Source: Paroedura picta (Eukaryota; Chordata; Lepidosauria; Squamata; Gekkonidae). Taken from it: 64,000 bases of DNA. Position 1 is the stretch's first letter; every line of letters begins with the position of its first letter. Both the position numbers and the translations under genes were made by a program. The notes beneath the pieces were generated by a model that saw only the letters and a list, made by a program, of their open reading frames with translations, was not told the DNA's origin and searched no databases. The stretch covers positions 5,602,501 through 5,666,500 of the forward strand of contig NC_135386.1 in NCBI RefSeq assembly GCF_049243985.1, read 5' to 3'. Positions 24,181 to 41,670 of the stretch are shown here, piece after piece.

Positions 24181-25521
24181 AGAAGACAGTGTTAGAAAGA
24201 TCTCTGCCGGACAGACAGGAAAATGCACGTTATGTCCCTGAACAACTTGCAAGGTCTTAACTTTGACATTGGGGCAAAATTGAGTTTGGGTTTTTGGCAC
24301 AAGCACACCCACCCCTCAAAATTATACTTGGTGGGGGAGGTCCGTGTTTGCCGTCCTCACGCTTCTTGATGCAGAAGACTCACCGGCTCAGACCACACAC
24401 TTGCGGCCACCCTCTCTGCAAACTGCACATGCAGCATGCTTGGAGTTAATCCAGTTCAGTGGCCTGTGTGTGGCAGAGGCACAAGGTCAGTCAAGAGCCA
24501 CCTCAAACCAGAGGCACGAGGGGCAGATCCACCGGGGGAGGAGCAAAGTGAGTCTTTTGCAGTACAGATCAGGCCATTATCTCTGGCTTTCTCCCTGTTT
24601 AAGAGGGACTGGTTTTCTTTCCAAAGTCAGAGAGCATCCTTTCCGAAGCTCCCAGGCTCACCCTAGTGGCCAGTCCTGGTAACGCAGTAAAGTAGCCAAG
24701 GACAAACCTGCAAGTAACTGGGCATTTTTGCAGCCAAGCTGTCCATCAAATAGCAGCCATTCAGGGGGGCAAATAAATCCCCAATTCACACAAGGACTGC
24801 AGCAAGAGAAGACATCTACATTTTATTCCCCCAGTGCCTCTTTCCCTGTCAGAAATGCCCCATGAAGCCACTACTCAGAAAAACTAAACAGGGGCTGAAA
24901 AGAGGGTACCCAACTGGTGCCAGTCAGAATCAGGGCCCCGCAAGGCTGCTCTTTAGAAGGAAAAACCAATTGTTGCCAGCTTCGGCCACAGAGCATTCAG
25001 CCTTGAGTACTTCAGTCCTGAGTGAATTGTGAGATCTATTTATACATAGACCAAAATACAAGAATATATATAAGAAATAAAAAGCTTACGGAATTCTGAA
25101 ATTAAAACTCACCTCCTCTCAATATCCTTTAAGCACCAAGAAGTTGCCCGTTCTGTTAAACCGCGATGCTCTGGGCTTCTGCAGCAACCTCCGACCCAGT
25201 GTGGCTCCAAGTCAGTTTTCAAGCCTCGGGCCCCATTCACAATATGCAGGTAATTTGACCTACCTTTCAGGGTTGTTGTGAGGAGCACTATACAAATGCC
25301 TATACAGTGTGCTTTATCAAACTATAACAAGAATTTACTTAGCAGACATTCCGACAGCAAAGAGCTGATCTCTGCTCACCCACTACCCAGAACCTGATCT
25401 TTGCACAAGTCAACCTTCGTGGCAGAGTCCTACCCCCCCCCCCTCTGAACCTAAAATGAAGGCATGCAAAACAGTTGCATTAAACACACAGGAGTCCAAA
25501 GGAGCATGTGGTTTCTATATA

Positions 25522-25527
25522 TTTATT
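25522..25527 (-). terminator. RPS17: RPS17 polyadenylation signal AATAAA
   Basis: A minus-strand AATAAA 28 nt after the RPS17 stop. Such a short 3'UTR is normal for ribosomal protein genes. Confidence 0.85.
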
Positions 25528-25554
25528 GTAAAAGTGACAGTACGGCGGGTGGCT

Positions 25555-33144
<7,590 letters not shown>

Positions 33145-33193
33145 GGCGGCGGCGGCCGGGCGAAGAGAGCGCGAAGGATGCCGGGAAGAGAAC
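33145..33193 (-). promoter_or_regulatory. RPS17: RPS17 5'UTR with TOP-like start
   Basis: On the minus strand gttctcttcccggc precedes the ATG by about 46 nt. A pyrimidine run starting with C is the TOP motif through which mTOR controls translation of ribosomal protein mRNAs. The exact start near 33190 is inferred. Confidence 0.65.
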
Positions 33194-34696
33194 TATACTA
33201 TACTGTTCGGACGGCCAGAGGGGAAGAGGGAGCGCCGGCCGCAGCGCCCCCTGGTGGCGCGGAGGGGGAGCTGGCGGCTTCGAGGCTAGAAGGGCGGCAG
33301 GAAGGCGCGCTCTGCCCAAAGAGGTGGAGGGAAAAAGAAAAAGTTACAATTCGGGTTCTGATTAGACTCTTTCATGTGCGGAGCAAGAGTGGCGGGGAAT
33401 CCATGTAATGTCAAAGGGGCAGGGCTAGAATTGGACCGGCGTTGCAGGACTCTGGAATGTTTATTCCGGGTATAAGCTTTTGGGTGCAACAGAGACCAGT
33501 TTTGCTGGCAGGGCCATGCACAGGAGGATGAGGGTCTGGGAGGTTTAACCCAACCAGAAATTAAATAAACAATACAAAAAGTAACTCAACGAATCAATTA
33601 AACCCTGTTAACACTGGTATGAGATACAATAATAGGAAAAAAGTTTTAAAATTAAGAAAAAGTGAAAGCTAATTAAGACATTTCACCTAGGTTCTGGGAT
33701 GTATTGTAACCCCCTCCCTTTTAGAAATCCTGGTCCCTGGAGAAAATGGACACTTTGGAAGGTGGGAGTCCCTGGCATTATCTCCCCCCTGAAGTCCCTC
33801 CCCTCCCCAACCCCCCCCCCCATCTCCAGGTCTTTCCCAACCCAAAGGTGGCAACCATAACTGAAATGGCAAATCCCAGTATTTTTCCTGTGTGTGAGAA
33901 AGCCGCCATGCACCGTAAGGTGGGAACTGGAACCTGACAATGGGTTTTGCTCCCCTTTGTAGAAATACTGATTTATTTACAAGTACAATTTCCAGAAAAC
34001 TGGCTGCCAGCTCCGATGCAAAAATTCACACAATCCGTTTGAGAAGGTACCAGCACAGGAACACCTTGGCGAACAATTACAAGGAACGCTGCACAACACA
34101 TGCACAGTTTTATTGTTTATTTCACATAGCAAGGCAAACCAAAGACATTTGCTGGACTTTCCATAGCTGGACAATTTCTGCTCGTTACAAGGAAGACGAC
34201 AGGAATGGACAAAGCAGCAAACTCAGCCCTCAACCTTCAAAACTCTACCCGGGATTCCACCTGGGAAATCTTGCCCTAGGTTGGCGCAAGTATCTCAACA
34301 ATCTTGGTAACATTAAGGCTACAGACTCACTTGAAACACTTAGAGTCCTTTGTGTTCCATGGAGCGTCCTTTGTGTTCCATTTTCTTAGAAACCCACAGG
34401 CATTAATTTCTAGATGGGTGGCCCTGTTAGTCTGTCTGTAGCAGCAGAATAGAGTATGCCTCTCTCCACTTCCCTAGATATAAGGACACACGGACTCACA
34501 TTCTAGCTATATCTGAAGAAACGAGCAGCAACTCTTGAAAGCTCCTCCCCTACCACAAATTTTGCTGATCTTTGAGGTGCTCTTGGAGTCTTGTTCTATA
34601 ATTATTTTCTGGGGCCACTGGTGAAATCCTAAAAGATCGAGGGGAGTGAACGAACACGGATTACCTATCCAACTGAGCACTTTTCTGGGTCCCTGT

Positions 34697-35047
34697 CTAG
34701 AGAGGCTCGGCACATCCGGCTGAGAGTTCCGACATCTCCAAAGCGGGTGCCGGGCTCTCCCCAGAGAACCTGAGTTTCTCCCTCAAGCGTGAGGCAGGAG
34801 GACGTTTGATGCGGGGCGACACTGCTTCAACCACTGGTTTTTCAAGGGATGCCCCTCCAGGCAAATCTGCTTCCTTGGTGGAGAAGTCCTCATTTCTCTT
34901 CCCCCAGAATCTCTCGCCCGCCAGACCGGTCCTTCTGCTGCTGCCTGGGAAACAAACTCTGTCGGGAGAACGACCCGGATTCTGCCTGGGTGTTGAAGTT
35001 GGAGCACTGCTGCCCCCAGGCCTCTGCCTCTGCCGTTCTGTTCCTAC
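34697..35047 (-). CDS. CFAP97D-like gene, predicted last exon
   Basis: It follows the acceptor gacctttccag and is open for 116 codons in phase 0, the phase left by the exon 4 donor. It has no early ATG. The product starts VGTERQRQRPGGSSAPTSTP and ends EMSELSAGCAEPL, then TAG. It is rich in Arg, Ser and Pro and looks disordered. No canonical AATAAA is close after the stop, which leaves some doubt. Confidence 0.6.
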   Translation of the reverse strand, partial: VGTERQRQRPGGSSAPTSTPRQNPGRSPDRVCFPGSSRRTGLAGERFWGKRNEDFSTKEADLPGGASLEKPVVEAVSPRIKRPPASRLREKLRFSGESPAPALEMSELSAGCAEPL

Positions 35048-38000
35048 CTGGAAAGGTCAAAACTTGGGGTTAGACACAGACAAGGTCAGCTGGTCTTTAC
35101 AACTAGACTGAAGATTCGGCCCGTGTCACAGAAAGGCTAATGTTTTGTGGGCCCATGTCCTGTTTGCTCCTTTTAGGCCCCACCTTTCTCCACAAGGGAG
35201 TCCCAAGTGTTGTTCTCTACCCTGTTTTATCTTCACAATGATCCTGCGAGGTAGGCTAGCTTGAGAACGGACGACTGGGCCCAAAGTCACCCAGAAAGCT
35301 TCCGTAGCAGAGGGAGGATTCGCACGCAGGTCTTCTGGATCCTAGGCCAATTTTGTTGTTATGTTTGGCCTGTATTTTGTGCTATGTATTTTGCCTATGT
35401 TTGTAATCTGCCTAGCGCTGCATGAGGAAGGAAGGTGGCTAATAAACATCCAATTAAAAAAACAATAACGTTTTTCTCCTCAACAGACCTGTGCGGCGAG
35501 TTAGGGCGAGAGAATCACAGGCTACTCAGTGCGATATATGGCTGGTGAGGAATTGAACCCCGAGTTTTCTTGAGGCCGAGCCCAGCCCTCCAATTAGGAT
35601 ACCTCTCTTGCACCGATCCATTTTAAACTGCGATCTTTTGGGCGCAGCGATCGATTTTCGCTAATAGCTTCAGGGTTGCCGTGTCGGTTTGAAGCAACAG
35701 AGCAAAGTTTGATTCCAGTGGCACTTTTAAGGCCAACCAAGTTTGATTCTGGGGACAAGCTTCTGGGGGCTCGGAATTAATTAAGCTTCGTTGATCTTAA
35801 AGGTGCCACTGGACTCCAGCTTTGCAATTCCGCAAAGGGCCAAACTCGCTAACGGTGTCATGTTTAGGGGTTTTGTGAAACAGGTCAGGTGTCAACTTCT
35901 GAAGCTGGCAGTGCAATACCCCCCCCTCCCCATTATCCCCACACCCCATTCCTTCTATGGTTTCTTAATTTCTGCAGTCCCCAAAGGGTGGGGGGGGGCT
36001 CAGGTTCCTCCCCCTGGAAACCATGTCTGTGCTCCGTTTGTGTCACTCCGTACCACTGCCAGTCCTGATTCAGGCCTCTGTTTTGGTACCTGGCAGCTCC
36101 TCGTGCCTCGGGGATACCGGGCAAGGCTGTTACGGATCAGCTGCTCCCTGTGCCAGTCTTGCTGCCAACGCCGCTGAGCCAGGTCCGACCTTTTCTCCGC
36201 CAGACGCTTCATCAGCTGCCGATTCTCCCAATAGATTTGTTCGAGGTCTCGCTGGCGCTTGTCCCAGTTCAAACTGCATTGGGATGCGGGGGGGGGGGTG
36301 AGGGGAAGAGTGGATCGGGGGCGCACAGTTCTGCCTCATACCCGCTGCTCCTAGAACCAATTTCTCACTCTGTACCCCGACGTCTGTCTTCCGATCCCCC
36401 CGTGAATTAAGTTTGGAAGTTGCATACACTGAATTAACGTTACGGTTTCCCCCAGTTCATTTCCCTGCCCCAAAGGATTAAATGCACCAATGCCAAGGTG
36501 GTAGATTTCAGGCTGTGTAGGTTCAAGCTATTATCTGGGAAACAACCGCTTCCCCCAGGGGGATGTACTGCCTTAAAACAGGGAAACAATAGAAGCACTC
36601 AAAATACTGAGCTAAAAGTAAAAAAAAATATCTAATTTGACTGGGAAACACTGAGGCTTCGTCACAGTATTCCTGATCTTTCACGTATATCAGATAAAAG
36701 GGGAAATATCGTTCAAACAGATGACAAAGATGATCCAATTCCAGTGGAACTAAAAGAAAGACATTTTACGCCTTCCTCTCCCCACAACAGACACCCCTTC
36801 ACACGAACCCCTTTTCAGACCTGTGCCTGCAATAGAAGTTCCAGTTGTCCACTCTCCCCTGGGACAGCTGGATGCCCTCCAACCGGGCATAGTGAAGGAG
36901 GTCATCTCGGTCATGGGCAGCCTGGCGTTCTTTCTCCAGCTGGAACACAACATGGTTAGGTGGGAGCTGGAAAGGAAAGACTGAACCGGATCTGCCAAAC
37001 TTAGACGGGCCAGTGCATTTGGGCTTCGGGTGTAGCCTTAAAGAAGCAAACGGAAGTTCCTCAGTACCCAGGTCGCTTTTGCACACCGATCTTGCTCTAG
37101 GTTGGTGTCCTGACCGGAGCAAATGTTTTGGGATATCCATATGGTGTTAACCCTGCATTATCAACTCCCCACCACACACACATACTTTGTGGTGATCTTT
37201 CCCAAACCTGGCTTGATTGCAGTCCTAAAAGAGTTGGCAAAAATAAACAGCTGGTAGGGTTGCCAGCCTCCAGGTGGGATCTGGAGATCTCCTGGAATTA
37301 AAACTGAACCACCTTCAGGCAAAAGTGATTATTCCCCTGGAAAAAAGTGGCTGCTTATGGTGGGGTCCTTCCCTGGGCTCCATCCCTAAAATCTTCAGGT
37401 ATTTCCCAACCTAGAATTGGCCACCCTGCCAGCTGGCAAAAAGCAAAGAAACAAATTGAACAAACAAATAAATAAATAAATAAAATGTGTCAGTTCTAGA
37501 AAAGATGTTGGGCTTCAAGCCTTCAGGGTCCCGGCTTGAAGACTGTTCCACTGAGTTCTAATTCTCGTGCTCTGCAAGCACAGTCTCTAATGTTTTATTT
37601 TAATGCAACCATCATTAAATCTGCATTAACTGGGGAAGGGATTACAATTGGCATAACTTTGTGGTGGGGAGAGGGGAGTTTAACCGTCCCCTGTACTTTC
37701 AGCAAGAGGAAGTACAATGTGCAGACTTGGCCAAATCGGACTTCAAGGTCAAACCTGAGGTCACATTTCCCCCAGCAGCCATTGTTGTGCTATAGCAATT
37801 CACGGCAAAGGGTTTTATCTTGTGAGGAAACCAATGTAGCTGCAAGTGAATGCTATAGCACAGCCGCTGTCCGATCTCCAACGGGGAACCCATGTGTATT
37901 CATACGCCCCTCAACAATGTGCACCTTGTGTTGTACACACCAGAGGCAGGATAGGAATAACCACTTCTAGAGGATATTATAATCCCCTGAAAGTAGCACC

Positions 38001-38794
38001 TTCTGCATCGTGGTGGTCCCTGCGCAAAAGACCCTACCTGCCTTTTCTTCAGGTTGACCTGCAGATGCAGAGGTGTTGGGAACGCTATGGTCTGGACCAC
38101 AGGGGCAGCCAGCTCTACCTGCAAGCAGAAGAGAATAGCTGGTTTTGATACCCCACTTTTTACCACCTGAAGGAGCCTCAAAGCAGCTTGTGAACTGGCA
38201 GGCTGAGAGCGGGAGCTTATCAGTTGAATAATACATCATAAATACAATAGTCTTCCCTTCCTCTCCCGATGTGCTGGCAGGGGCTCATGGGAATTGTAGT
38301 CCATGGACATTCGGAGAGCCACCCCATTTGGCCACCCCTGCAAGTCCAGAAGAATCAAGTAACGTCGTTTTGAAGCAAAAACGCACTTGTGGGCTGCCCA
38401 GTCCCTGGCTGGGAAGCAAATACCTTCCTGAAGGTTTGTGTATGTGTGTCTGGGTGTGTGTAAAATGCACTTAAGTTGCAGTGGACTCATCCAACCTGTA
38501 CCTTTTTTAAGGTAAGAGATCAGCAGAGGTGGCTGGCCCTTGCCTGGCTCTGGCTGTGGGTCAGCAAGGTGCAGTGGCCGATTTGCCCCCAAAGGCTGTG
38601 GGTCCCTGTGCCTGGCTGCCTCTCCCTCCCAGTGGCCTGCCTGGAGGGTACAAGTGAGGCCCACACCTGAAATGTGGCCCCCTCCCCAGCTTCTCTCCTA
38701 CCTTTCTGCGGTGCTCCTGGTAACTGGACTTGTCCCATTTCTCTTGCAGGTACCTGCTGGCTGCAGGGAAGAGAGGCTGGTAGCATCTGTACAT
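34697..38794 (-). CDS. CFAP97D-family (hemingway) protein gene, five exons
   Basis: The family is linked to cilia and sperm flagella; CFAP97D1 is needed for the sperm axoneme. I infer a similar role. Exons in transcript order: 38702-38794, 38038-38118, 36821-36939, 36090-36273, 34697-35047. All have GT/AG sites and the phases join, giving about 275 aa. Residues 1-31 start MYRCYQPLFPAASRYLQEKW. The family core follows: VNLKKRQLEKERQAAHDRD, then GRVDNWNFYCRHSLNWDKRQ and LEQIYWENRQLMKRL, ending WHREQLIRNSLARYP. It aligns in order with human CFAP97D1 ([20 protein letters not shown] and ITMENQGILKRLV). The last exon adds a 117-residue Arg/Ser/Pro-rich tail not found in CFAP97D1. An alternative is read-through of exon 4 to a TGA at 36000, giving 188 aa. 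Paralogue identity is unresolved, so no symbol is given. Confidence 0.82.
35680..35825 (+). repeat. interspersed repeat family B
   Basis: It contains ggccaaccaagtttgattct and cttaaaggtgccactggact. It lies in the last intron of the CFAP97D-like gene. Confidence 0.55.
36090..36273 (-). CDS. CFAP97D-like gene, exon 4
   Basis: After the one base completing Ser, it encodes LNWDKRQRDLEQIYWENRQL through WHREQLIRNSLARYPRGTRS and CQ. Acceptor cccaatgcag; donor TGCCAG|gtacca, phase 0. If the donor is not used the frame continues 30 codons to TGA at 36000-36002. Confidence 0.8.
36821..36939 (-). CDS. CFAP97D-like gene, exon 3
   Basis: It encodes LEKERQAAHDRDDLLHYARL then EGIQLSQGRVDNWNFYCRH plus two bases of Ser. 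Acceptor ttgtgttccag; donor CACAG|gtctga, a weaker but GT-type site. A short SINE piece (cctctccccacaacagacac) lies just beyond the donor. Confidence 0.85.
37255..37432 (+). repeat. interspersed repeat family D
   Basis: It contains agggttgccagcctccaggt, ctggagatctcctggaatta and gtatttcccaacctagaatt. Confidence 0.55.
38038..38118 (-). CDS. CFAP97D-like gene, exon 2
   Basis: It encodes 27 residues, VELAAPVVQTIAFPTPLHLQ then VNLKKRQ, phase 0 at both ends. It aligns with [20 protein letters not shown] of human CFAP97D1. Acceptor ttctgcttgcag; donor CAG|gtaggg. Confidence 0.85.
38702..38794 (-). CDS. CFAP97D-like gene, exon 1
   Basis: It opens with ATG and encodes MYRCYQPLFPAASRYLQEKW then DKSSYQEHRRK, donor AAG|gtagga. 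The ATG at 38794 is the natural start because the family begins near this motif. No promoter element is evident upstream. Confidence 0.8.
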
Positions 38795-39014
38795 GCCCCA
38801 GACTGCACAGACAGGTAAATGGAAAAGGGTCCAGGTGGGAAAGCAGCAAGCAGCTTCACTGGGTCCTAACCTCCACTCTCCCCACGATCAGGAAGGCTTC
38901 CAACGACATCGCTGGACCTGAGAACTACAGTAACACAGCTTACAATCCAGCCCCACCAGCGGAAAGCCCAGAATGCCCTACTCCTATCAATTTCCAAACT
39001 AATGGGCATGAAAT

Positions 39015-39372
39015 AAGAAGAGCTGCTCTTTTATACCCCGCTTTTCACTACCCAAAGGAATCCCAAAGTGGTTTAAAAACACCTTTCAGCAACCTCACTT
39101 ACCTCAAAGGGTGTCTGTTGAGGGGAAACAGGTGTTAGCCGCTTTGAGACTCCTTCAGGTACAAAAACACATCTCTCCTTCTCCTTCCGCTCCCCGCAAC
39201 AGGCACCCTGTGAGGGTGGTGGGGCTGAGAGAGCTCTAAGGAAGAACAGCTCTCAGAGAACTGGGACTGGCCCGAGCTCACCCAGCTGGCTGCACGTGGA
39301 GGAGCAGGGAATCAAACCCGGCTCTCCAGGTTAGACGCTGCGGCTCTTTTAACCACTAGCTCAAGCCGGCTC
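39015..39372 (-). repeat. tRNA-derived SINE (family A) with duplicated tail
   Basis: On the plus strand a tail (cttttataccccgcttttca) is followed by a second tail-like part and a full body ending in a tRNA-like head (ggaatcaaacccggctctcc, ttaaccactagctcaagcc). Confidence 0.7.
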
Positions 39373-39375
39373 TGT

Positions 39376-40170
39376 TACTTGTGGTGGAAGGCAGGTGGTA
39401 CAGATTCAAACTCAGCATTCAAAATGAAGGACTGTCCAAATCAACACGTCTCCGGAGGGGGTCCACAGACCACGCCGTCCCACGCTGCCTACCAGGACGT
39501 GCCTCCGGATACTCCTCTGCAGGGCCCCTCCAGCCAAGACGCTGCAGGATTTGCTTCCATGGCACCACACTTAATGCATTATGCACGCGGCCGACAGAGG
39601 GAAATTTGATCTCCACGCCAGAAAGGTGCAGCGGGGAAGAGTGAGCTAACCCGGAGAGAGCCAGGCAAGCTGCAGGACGAGACACGGGGTACGCAAGGTC
39701 ATTGCCACCCCCAAGGGACCTCACGGGATTTTAACCAGCCTTTTAAAAACTAAAGCAAATCTAGTTTCAGGAGCCAAATGCAATCCCTTTTTGCTTGAGA
39801 TTCAGTGATGGGTGACCCAGAAGACCAGAGTCTGTTTCCGATTTCCAGCTGTCCTGGACAATAGTCTGCCCATTGATCGGCCCCCGTTCTTCCCCACCAC
39901 CCTAGGAAGGCGGATGTTGTGTGTGCCACCCCCCGTAGGCCCTTCTCTGGCAGCAAGAGGCGGCCCTTGCAGCTGGGAGCTCAGGAGAGTGAGCACGTGC
40001 AAGCCAGCTCTGTCAGTGCAACCAGAGAAGCAGCATAATCAGCAAGCAGGGTTCTCCCAGAAGCTGTGGGCCTCACCCAGTGCCCCAACCTCACTGTATG
40101 CTGGTCCTGGAAGGGGGGGGGGAAATGCACATTTCAGAAGACACCGTTGAAAAGAAAAAGAAGTAGCCCT
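39376..40170. other. spacer between CPEB1 3' end and the CFAP97D-like gene
   Basis: About 800 bases of moderately GC-rich sequence with no recognisable exon or repeat. It is transcribed-strand compatible with either neighbour (both minus). Confidence 0.5.
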
Positions 40171-40174
40171 CCGG

Positions 40175-41559
40175 ATCTGCTGCAACGTGATTTATTATGT
40201 GCCAAGAACTACATCACAGCTTTCTCCACGCATCTGCAGGGGAGCGCAGTCTTGCCTGCCTGGTAACTACAATGAGGTAGACTTCACACACCGTTTCACA
40301 AAAACCTCACAAAGAGCAGCCGGCAATACGCAAACATCAGCTCAGCAGGAAGGAGGGAGAAATCATGACACTGGTTCTTTGGCACACAGCTTCCGATAAA
40401 GTTTGGGAGGGGAAAACAAAATCAAAACTTCAACTCCCAGCAGATTCTCCTGGGCTGCACACTACATTCTGCGGAAGGGTTACTTTTTCTTTCGTCTCCC
40501 TCCCCCTGAAACAAGAAATGGGCTCTTAGCAACCTCTACCAAAAGTGCAGCCCCTTTTTAACAGCACAGTTTATAAAAAGAAAATTGAAGTCTTGTGACT
40601 TTGTGATTAAAAACCTGTTATCAAGCCCCCCCCCCCCCTTAAGTGCAACGTAAAGTGCAAAAAAACTATATACAGCAGTTCAGAGATCGTTCATCCGGTC
40701 CAGTTTCAAAACCAAAAAAATCCGATCGTTTTAGGTTGCAAATATTTGCTTCTATTCACAACTGGGGAACTGTTTTTTTTTTTTCCTTTTCTCCTTTTAG
40801 GCTGACGGCTCCCAGACACGAGTATGCAATGATGTTAAAAGCTGCCAGGAAAAGAAAGAATATTTCTTCTCATCTCATCTCAAACGACTTAAAAACCATT
40901 TCAAGAGAGTGTAAAAAGGACCTGGTAAAAATCCTGGAGCGTAAAATATGAAATATGATTTTGGTTTTCAGTGAAGCGCAAGAGTCCCCTTAGTGTTGTT
41001 ACAGTAAAAAACACCAGCTGAACATTCAGTTTATTCCGTTCAGGTGGGAGGGGGGAGATTAAATGAACGGCAAGGCACAGTATGGCAACTGCAAAAGAAC
41101 GGAGCCAAAGAGAGACCTGCTTGATTACCACCAGTATTGCAAGGAATGTAAAAAAAGGGGCCCTTGATAAATAAGAAAACGAGGCATCGGCACCCAACGC
41201 CTCTTAACACATGGCCCTTGTAATGCTTCAGGTCAGCAATTAAGGAACCAAAAGTCTGGGAACTGAAGATTCGTTGGAGGGGCCCACCCCTCTTTAAAAA
41301 AAAAAAAAAAAACACACACACGCGCACACACAACCCAAACGAACCCCCCTCCCCCGACAAGAAAATTCACTGTGCATTGGTGCAGTTAACAAATAAAAAG
41401 ACCAGCAGTGCAAACATGAGAAAGGTTAGGCAATTCCCGTTCAGTCCTTCCGACGGGTTTCCCCCCCACCAGCTCGGGGCCCGGCACTGGCCAACGTGCC
41501 CGATTTCTGTCTTCCTGCAAGGAAACGGAAGAGCTACGGCAAGCGGCTCGCGGCTCCCT
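40175..41559 (-). other. CPEB1: CPEB1 3'UTR (predicted)
   Basis: From the CPEB1 stop to a minus-strand AATAAA at 40191-40196, with little repeat content. It contains two cytoplasmic polyadenylation-type elements TTTTTAT on the minus strand (41393-41399 and 40573-40579) and A/T-rich stretches around 40.9 and 41.3 kb. Confidence 0.65.
40191..40196 (-). terminator. CPEB1: CPEB1 polyadenylation signal AATAAA
   Basis: Minus strand cataataaatcacgttgcag. The first canonical hexamer after a repeat-poor 1.36-kb tract following the stop. Confidence 0.6.
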
Positions 41560-41670
41560 CTAGCTGGAGTCCCTGTTCTTCTGGTTGCGCATCAGCGGGC
41601 GGTGGTGGGTCAGGACCTCCATGGAATGTTTCCAGTGCCAGCACGGCCGGCAGAAGTACTTGAAGCAGAT
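41560..41670 (-). CDS. CPEB1: CPEB1 last coding exon
   Basis: It encodes [20 protein letters not shown] then [16 protein letters not shown] and TAG, completing the zinc-binding domain. Acceptor cctcccctag. Confidence 0.97.
   Translation of the reverse strand: MCFKYFCRPCWHWKHSMEVLTHHRPLMRNQKNRDSS

Larger units (their letters stand above)
20693..25520. other. intergenic region, RPS17 side
   Basis: No supported gene. It holds an AT-rich unassigned block (20.7-21.5 kb), an exon-like CT tract plus open stretch at 21.5-21.74, a family A SINE piece (22.03-22.21), two 5S-like fragments (22.43-22.64), a family B repeat (23.99-24.18) and otherwise unassigned sequence. Confidence 0.55.

Noticed and set aside
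36000-36089. Exon 4 read-through as the C terminus of the CFAP97D-like protein
   Set aside because: Kept as an alternative only. The donor at 36090 and a phase-matched exon with 116 open codons fit better.
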